NCBI GenBank assembly: GCA_001818705.1
Contig: MHJM01000034.1
Location: forward strand, 15,571-23,114
Source of the DNA: Candidatus Harrisonbacteria bacterium RIFCSPLOWO2_02_FULL_45_10c
GTDB lineage: Bacteria; Patescibacteriota; Minisyncoccia; UBA6257; 02-FULL-45-10c
Direction: 5' to 3'
Length of the DNA: 7,544 bases
This document shows positions 4,854-7,544 of this stretch, piece by piece. A program made the position numbers and the translations under genes. Under the pieces are notes generated by a model that saw only the letters and a program-made list of their open reading frames with translations, had not been told where the DNA came from and ran no database searches. Position 1 is the stretch's first letter. Each line of letters opens with the position of its first letter.

Positions 4854-5960
4854 TGAGCCTTTAATCGGCATCAAAATGTAAAAATATGAAGTGTCGGTGG
4901 TATTTTTCAGCACCGCCGGACGGACATCACCATTGACGCCGAATAGTAATTCATTGGAATCAAAATTTTTCAATCCGTCCATCAAGTACCGCCAATTGAA
5001 GGAAACTTCGAAGGCCTCGCCCTTAATTTTGGCGGGAACTAAATATTTATTCTCGCCAACGTATTGATTGGAAGAATAGACTTCCACCGCTTTTTTGCCG
5101 TCCGCAGTTTTCATCTTGATATCATTTACTTTGCCGCTGAACGTGCTGACTAATTTTACGGCGTTTACCAGATGCTCGCGCTCAATCAGCATTTCCGTTT
5201 CCAATGATTTTGGAACGATAGCTTCGTAATCCGGATAGGTGCCGTCGATCAGGCGGGAAATAATTTCAATGTCGTTATTTTTAAATAAGATCTGATTGGG
5301 ATCTATGCAAATCGTCAATTCTTCTCCGGTATTGATCCGCAGCACTTCCTGGGCGGTTTTTAACGGAATAATAATTTTAAAACCGCGCTGAAAAGTGCAG
5401 GTAAAATTTTTCTCCTGGATGGTTTTTTCGGCGAGGCGAAAACTGTCCGTTGCCACCAATTTAAAATTAGTAACCTGAAAATCAAAGAGTATCCCTCCAA
5501 TTTCCGGACGAATCTCGGAAGGCTGGGCGGCATTGATAACTTTAGCAACGGCGGTTTTTAAGATAACGGTGTTAATCTGAAGATAATTTTTGGTATTTTC
5601 AATTTTCGGTATGATCGGGAACTCTTCCTCCGGCAATCCTTGAATAATTGCTTCGTAATTATCGGTTTTGAAATGCAGGGTATTATTTTCCACTTCGATG
5701 GCAATTCGATCGTTGGCAATATTATTAGTGATAGTTAACAGCGTTTCCAGCGGTATAGTAATGCTGCCGTCTTCAATAATTTTCCCCGATACAAATTGGG
5801 TAATGGCTAGTTCTAAATTAGTCGCGGATAATTGAATTTTATTATTAAACGTCTTGATTAAGACGTTTTTTAATATCGGCAGGCTAATATTTTCCGCCGA
5901 AGCCCGCTGTACAGCGGCTAAACCGTCGCGCAAATTATTTTTTAATACTATTAATTTCAT
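4851..5960 (-). CDS. dnaN: DNA polymerase III subunit beta (sliding clamp)
   Basis: This is the ring-shaped dimeric clamp that tethers the replicative polymerase to DNA and docks many repair proteins. The 369 residues match the family's usual length of about 365-380 and its three similar domains (about 1-120, 125-247, 250-369). Recognisable motifs in order are LPILKNVLI (28-36), SATNLELAI (45-53), EFPIIP (113-118), ATDSFRLAEK (170-179, the E. coli ATDGHRLA), LIDGTYPDYEAIVP (237-250), FNWRYLMDGL (321-330) and the C-terminal YILMPIKGS. The hydrophobic C-terminal MPIK region forms part of the partner-binding pocket in the family. It ends with GS where many clamps end MPMRL or similar; those last codons and the stop run into the hairpin repeat. 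There is no Shine-Dalgarno sequence before the ATG (A+T-rich leader). It lies downstream of dnaA across the presumed origin. Confidence 0.97.
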   Translation of the reverse strand: MKLIVLKNNLRDGLAAVQRASAENISLPILKNVLIKTFNNKIQLSATNLELAITQFVSGKIIEDGSITIPLETLLTITNNIANDRIAIEVENNTLHFKTDNYEAIIQGLPEEEFPIIPKIENTKNYLQINTVILKTAVAKVINAAQPSEIRPEIGGILFDFQVTNFKLVATDSFRLAEKTIQEKNFTCTFQRGFKIIIPLKTAQEVLRINTGEELTICIDPNQILFKNNDIEIISRLIDGTYPDYEAIVPKSLETEMLIEREHLVNAVKLVSTFSGKVNDIKMKTADGKKAVEVYSSNQYVGENKYLVPAKIKGEAFEVSFNWRYLMDGLKNFDSNELLFGVNGDVRPAVLKNTTDTSYFYILMPIKGS

Positions 5961-6005
5961 TATGTATATTTATTATTTAATAGTTGCTATAGGAATAATG
6001 TTTTT

Positions 6006-6112
6006 TGGGGATAAATAGTTTTTACGCAGCTGCCATATGGTTTAAACCGTTTTTTGATGCTGGATAACTATGAGGATAAGTTGCGCATCTGGCAGTGGAT
6101 AGGTGTGGGTTA
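6006..6112 (-). promoter_or_regulatory. Cluster of degenerate DnaA boxes, dnaN side
   Basis: The two best sites match 8 of 9 bases of the DnaA box read on the minus strand: 6006-6014 (TTATCCCCA) and 6071-6079 (TTATCCTCA). Three weaker 7-of-9 sites lie at 6059-6067, 6094-6102 and 6104-6112. All face the same way, and the spacing is irregular. Individual sites are weak evidence; the clustering next to dnaA is what supports them. Confidence 0.5.
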
Positions 6113-6140
6113 TTGGTGCGGCAGTTAATTTTTTAAAGAA

Positions 6141-6172
6141 TTATCCACGCCTTATTCATATTAATTTCCACA
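6141..6172 (+). promoter_or_regulatory. DnaA boxes beside the dnaA stop codon
   Basis: TTATCCACG (6141-6149) differs from the consensus TTATCCACA only in the last base. TTATTCATA (6152-6160) also matches 8 of 9 positions, and ATTTCCACA (6164-6172) matches 7. They are tandem on the plus strand with gaps of 2 and 3 bases, opposite in direction to the cluster nearer dnaN, so the two groups face each other across the palindromic middle. Confidence 0.6.
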
Positions 6173-6174
6173 AG

Positions 6175-7530
6175 TTATTCCTTATAAATTAAATCTTTAA
6201 TCGCAATAATTTTTTGATTCAAATCCTGATTTTTAGTTATTTCCAGATTTAATTTCTCATAGGCATAAATAGCCGTCGTATGGTCGCGTTTACCCAATTT
6301 TTCGCCAATAAATGGATAGGACAAGCCGAGAATGTCCCGTAATAGGTACATGGCGATTTGGCGCGGCTCGACAACGCTTTTTTGCCGGCAGCGTCCGGCT
6401 AAATCTTGCGCCGACATTTCAAAAAAATCGGCCACGGACTTGATTACTTGGTTAGGATTAATGTTCTTTGTCGGCTGCTGGATAGTTTCATTAACTAACG
6501 TTTCCACGGTTTTTAGGGAAATATCTAATTTTGCTTGCTGGTAAAATAGAATCCGGTTCAATACTCCTTCAAGCTCACGAAGATTTTTCTGGATTTTATT
6601 AGCGACAAACTCAAGGATTGGATCCGGAAGCGTTACGCCGCGCTCCTGAAGCTTAGTTTGTAAAATAGCCAGGCGCAATTCAAAGTCCGGATAGCCGATA
6701 TCAGCGATCATTCCCCCTTCAAATCGGGAACGCAGACGTTCTTCGAGCGTGGGAATGAATTTAGGCGGCCGATCGGAAGAAATGATAATTTGCTTGTTAT
6801 TTTCGTAGAGAGCGTTAAAGGTATGGAAGAATTCTTCTTCAGTAGCTTCTTTTTTAGCGATAAATTGGATGTCATCGATGATGAGCACGTCCACGTTGCG
6901 GTATTTTTCTTTCATATCTTCCATCCGTTTATTGCGGATTCCGTAGATGACATCATTAGTGAATTTTTCCGACGACACATATTTGACTTTCACCTTATCA
7001 TTATATTTTTTCTTAATTTCATTGCCGATTCCCTGGATAAGATGAGTTTTACCAAGGCCGACTCCGCCGTAAATAAAAAGCGGATTATATTTTTTCCCGA
7101 TTTCTTCAATGGCGGCGCTGGCGGCGGCGAACGCCAGTTGGTTGGTTTTTCCAACGACAAAGGAATTAAAGGTGTAGCGGGGATTAAGATTTGTTTCCGG
7201 ATCGATTTTCAATTCTTCAAATGCGAGCTGCGATTTTGATTCATTGAAAAATGCCGGTTTGTTCCGTTTAGACAGTTGCACTGGCTTGCTATGAACCGTA
7301 AACTGGACTTTTTTTGTTGTTTCGTCTAGATTGCGGAGAGCGCCAAGGATAATTTTATGATATTTGTTTTCCACCCACTCTTTGGCGAAATTATTCGGAA
7401 GGCTAACCAGAACAACGCCGTCTTGTTTATCAACTAGGGAACTATTTTTAAGCCAGGTGACGTAATTGGGCCGAGAAATTTGAAGTTCAATTTCTCCAAG
7501 CGCCGTTTCCCAAAGTTGATGCAAGTCCAT
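6175..7530 (-). CDS. dnaA: Chromosomal replication initiator protein DnaA
   Basis: DnaA is the AAA+ initiator that binds DnaA boxes, oligomerises with ATP and melts the origin. The 451 residues are a normal length with all four domains. Domain I (about 1-80) starts MDLHQLWETALGEIELQIS and contains the typical W26. A short linker follows (about 81-112). The AAA+ domain III begins near NPRYTFNSFVVGKTNQLA (116-133) and has Walker A GGVGLGKTH (155-163), Walker B LIIDDIQF (216-223), sensor I IIISSDRPP (248-256), the probable arginine finger R269 in RLRSRFEGG, and sensor II NLRELEGVLNRI (316-327). Domain IV has PRQIAMYLLRD (389-399) and the box-binding signature KRDHTTAIYAYEKL (414-427). The start fits domain I. 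The 14 bases upstream that remain in the window show TTTATAT but no Shine-Dalgarno sequence, and the promoter lies beyond the edge. It is transcribed toward dnaN. Confidence 0.98.
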   Translation of the reverse strand: MDLHQLWETALGEIELQISRPNYVTWLKNSSLVDKQDGVVLVSLPNNFAKEWVENKYHKIILGALRNLDETTKKVQFTVHSKPVQLSKRNKPAFFNESKSQLAFEELKIDPETNLNPRYTFNSFVVGKTNQLAFAAASAAIEEIGKKYNPLFIYGGVGLGKTHLIQGIGNEIKKKYNDKVKVKYVSSEKFTNDVIYGIRNKRMEDMKEKYRNVDVLIIDDIQFIAKKEATEEEFFHTFNALYENNKQIIISSDRPPKFIPTLEERLRSRFEGGMIADIGYPDFELRLAILQTKLQERGVTLPDPILEFVANKIQKNLRELEGVLNRILFYQQAKLDISLKTVETLVNETIQQPTKNINPNQVIKSVADFFEMSAQDLAGRCRQKSVVEPRQIAMYLLRDILGLSYPFIGEKLGKRDHTTAIYAYEKLNLEITKNQDLNQKIIAIKDLIYKE

Positions 7531-7544
7531 GATATAAAAAGTTA

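Larger units (their letters stand above)
5961..6174. other. Probable origin of replication (oriC) in the dnaA-dnaN gap
   Basis: These 214 bp separate dnaA from dnaN, the commonest place for a bacterial oriC. They hold near-consensus DnaA boxes (TTATNCACA): TTATCCACG 6141-6149 and TTATTCATA 6152-6160 on plus, and on minus the complements of TGGGGATAA 6006-6014 and TGAGGATAA 6071-6079. Weaker ones are GCTGGATAA 6059-6067, AGTGGATAG 6094-6102, TGTGGGTTA 6104-6112 and ATTTCCACA 6164-6172. None is a perfect 9-mer. The dnaN-side 45 bases (5961-6006) are almost all A/T and could be the unwinding element. A run of palindromes, GCAGCTGC (6026-6033), CATATG (6034-6039) and GGTTTAAACC (6039-6048), is followed by TGCGCA (6082-6087). 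No promoter for dnaN is clear. GC skew across a longer contig would decide. Confidence 0.68.

Noticed and set aside
6790..7239. Plus-strand open frame of 149 codons within dnaA
   Set aside because: It is antisense to the Walker-motif region of dnaA and its Phe/Ile/Asp-rich translation is typical of a shadow frame.

Overview
The window looks like a chromosomal segment around the replication origin of a small-genome bacterium, most likely a member of the Candidate Phyla Radiation (Patescibacteria, Parcubacteria-like). This placement is an inference. It rests on the style of the class A penicillin-binding protein (a cysteine-bearing insert beside the active-site serine and an Ig-like C-terminal domain), a YebC without its third domain, compact house-keeping genes, and starts that almost all lack a Shine-Dalgarno sequence. 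No marker gene such as 16S rRNA is present to confirm it.

Layout, left to right. Positions 1-192 are the 3' end of an unrecognised plus-strand gene, closed by a rho-independent terminator (201-234). A gene-free stretch follows (235-640), almost wholly filled by two back-to-back long imperfect hairpins (246-429 and 431-622). Next come yebC (641-1168) and ruvC (1188-1673) on the plus strand. A third complex inverted-repeat element (1747-1890) sits just before a tiny, very acidic ORF (1897-2052), which is followed by a perfect 16-bp terminator (2065-2101). A long class A PBP gene (2145-4676) then converges on dnaN (4851-5960, minus). The gap between them holds a second copy of the 431-622 hairpin family (4690-4853), whose right arm contains the dnaN stop codon. 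dnaN and dnaA (6175-7530, minus) flank a 214-bp intergenic region with degenerate DnaA boxes, an A+T-rich segment and a run of palindromes, the probable oriC.

How the genes fit together: dnaA and dnaN are in the classic order (dnaA transcribed toward dnaN) around the origin. RuvC is the Holliday-junction resolvase, YebC a translation or regulatory factor, and the PBP builds peptidoglycan. The plus-strand genes run toward the origin, so they would be transcribed head-on to the leftward replication fork.

The least explained content is intergenic. Two copies of one structured repeat differ by paired compensatory changes in their stems. A third hairpin shares their architecture when read on the opposite strand. 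A fourth element has two mutually exclusive 8-bp helices in crossed order, which resembles a two-state switch. These are the best candidates for something undescribed.
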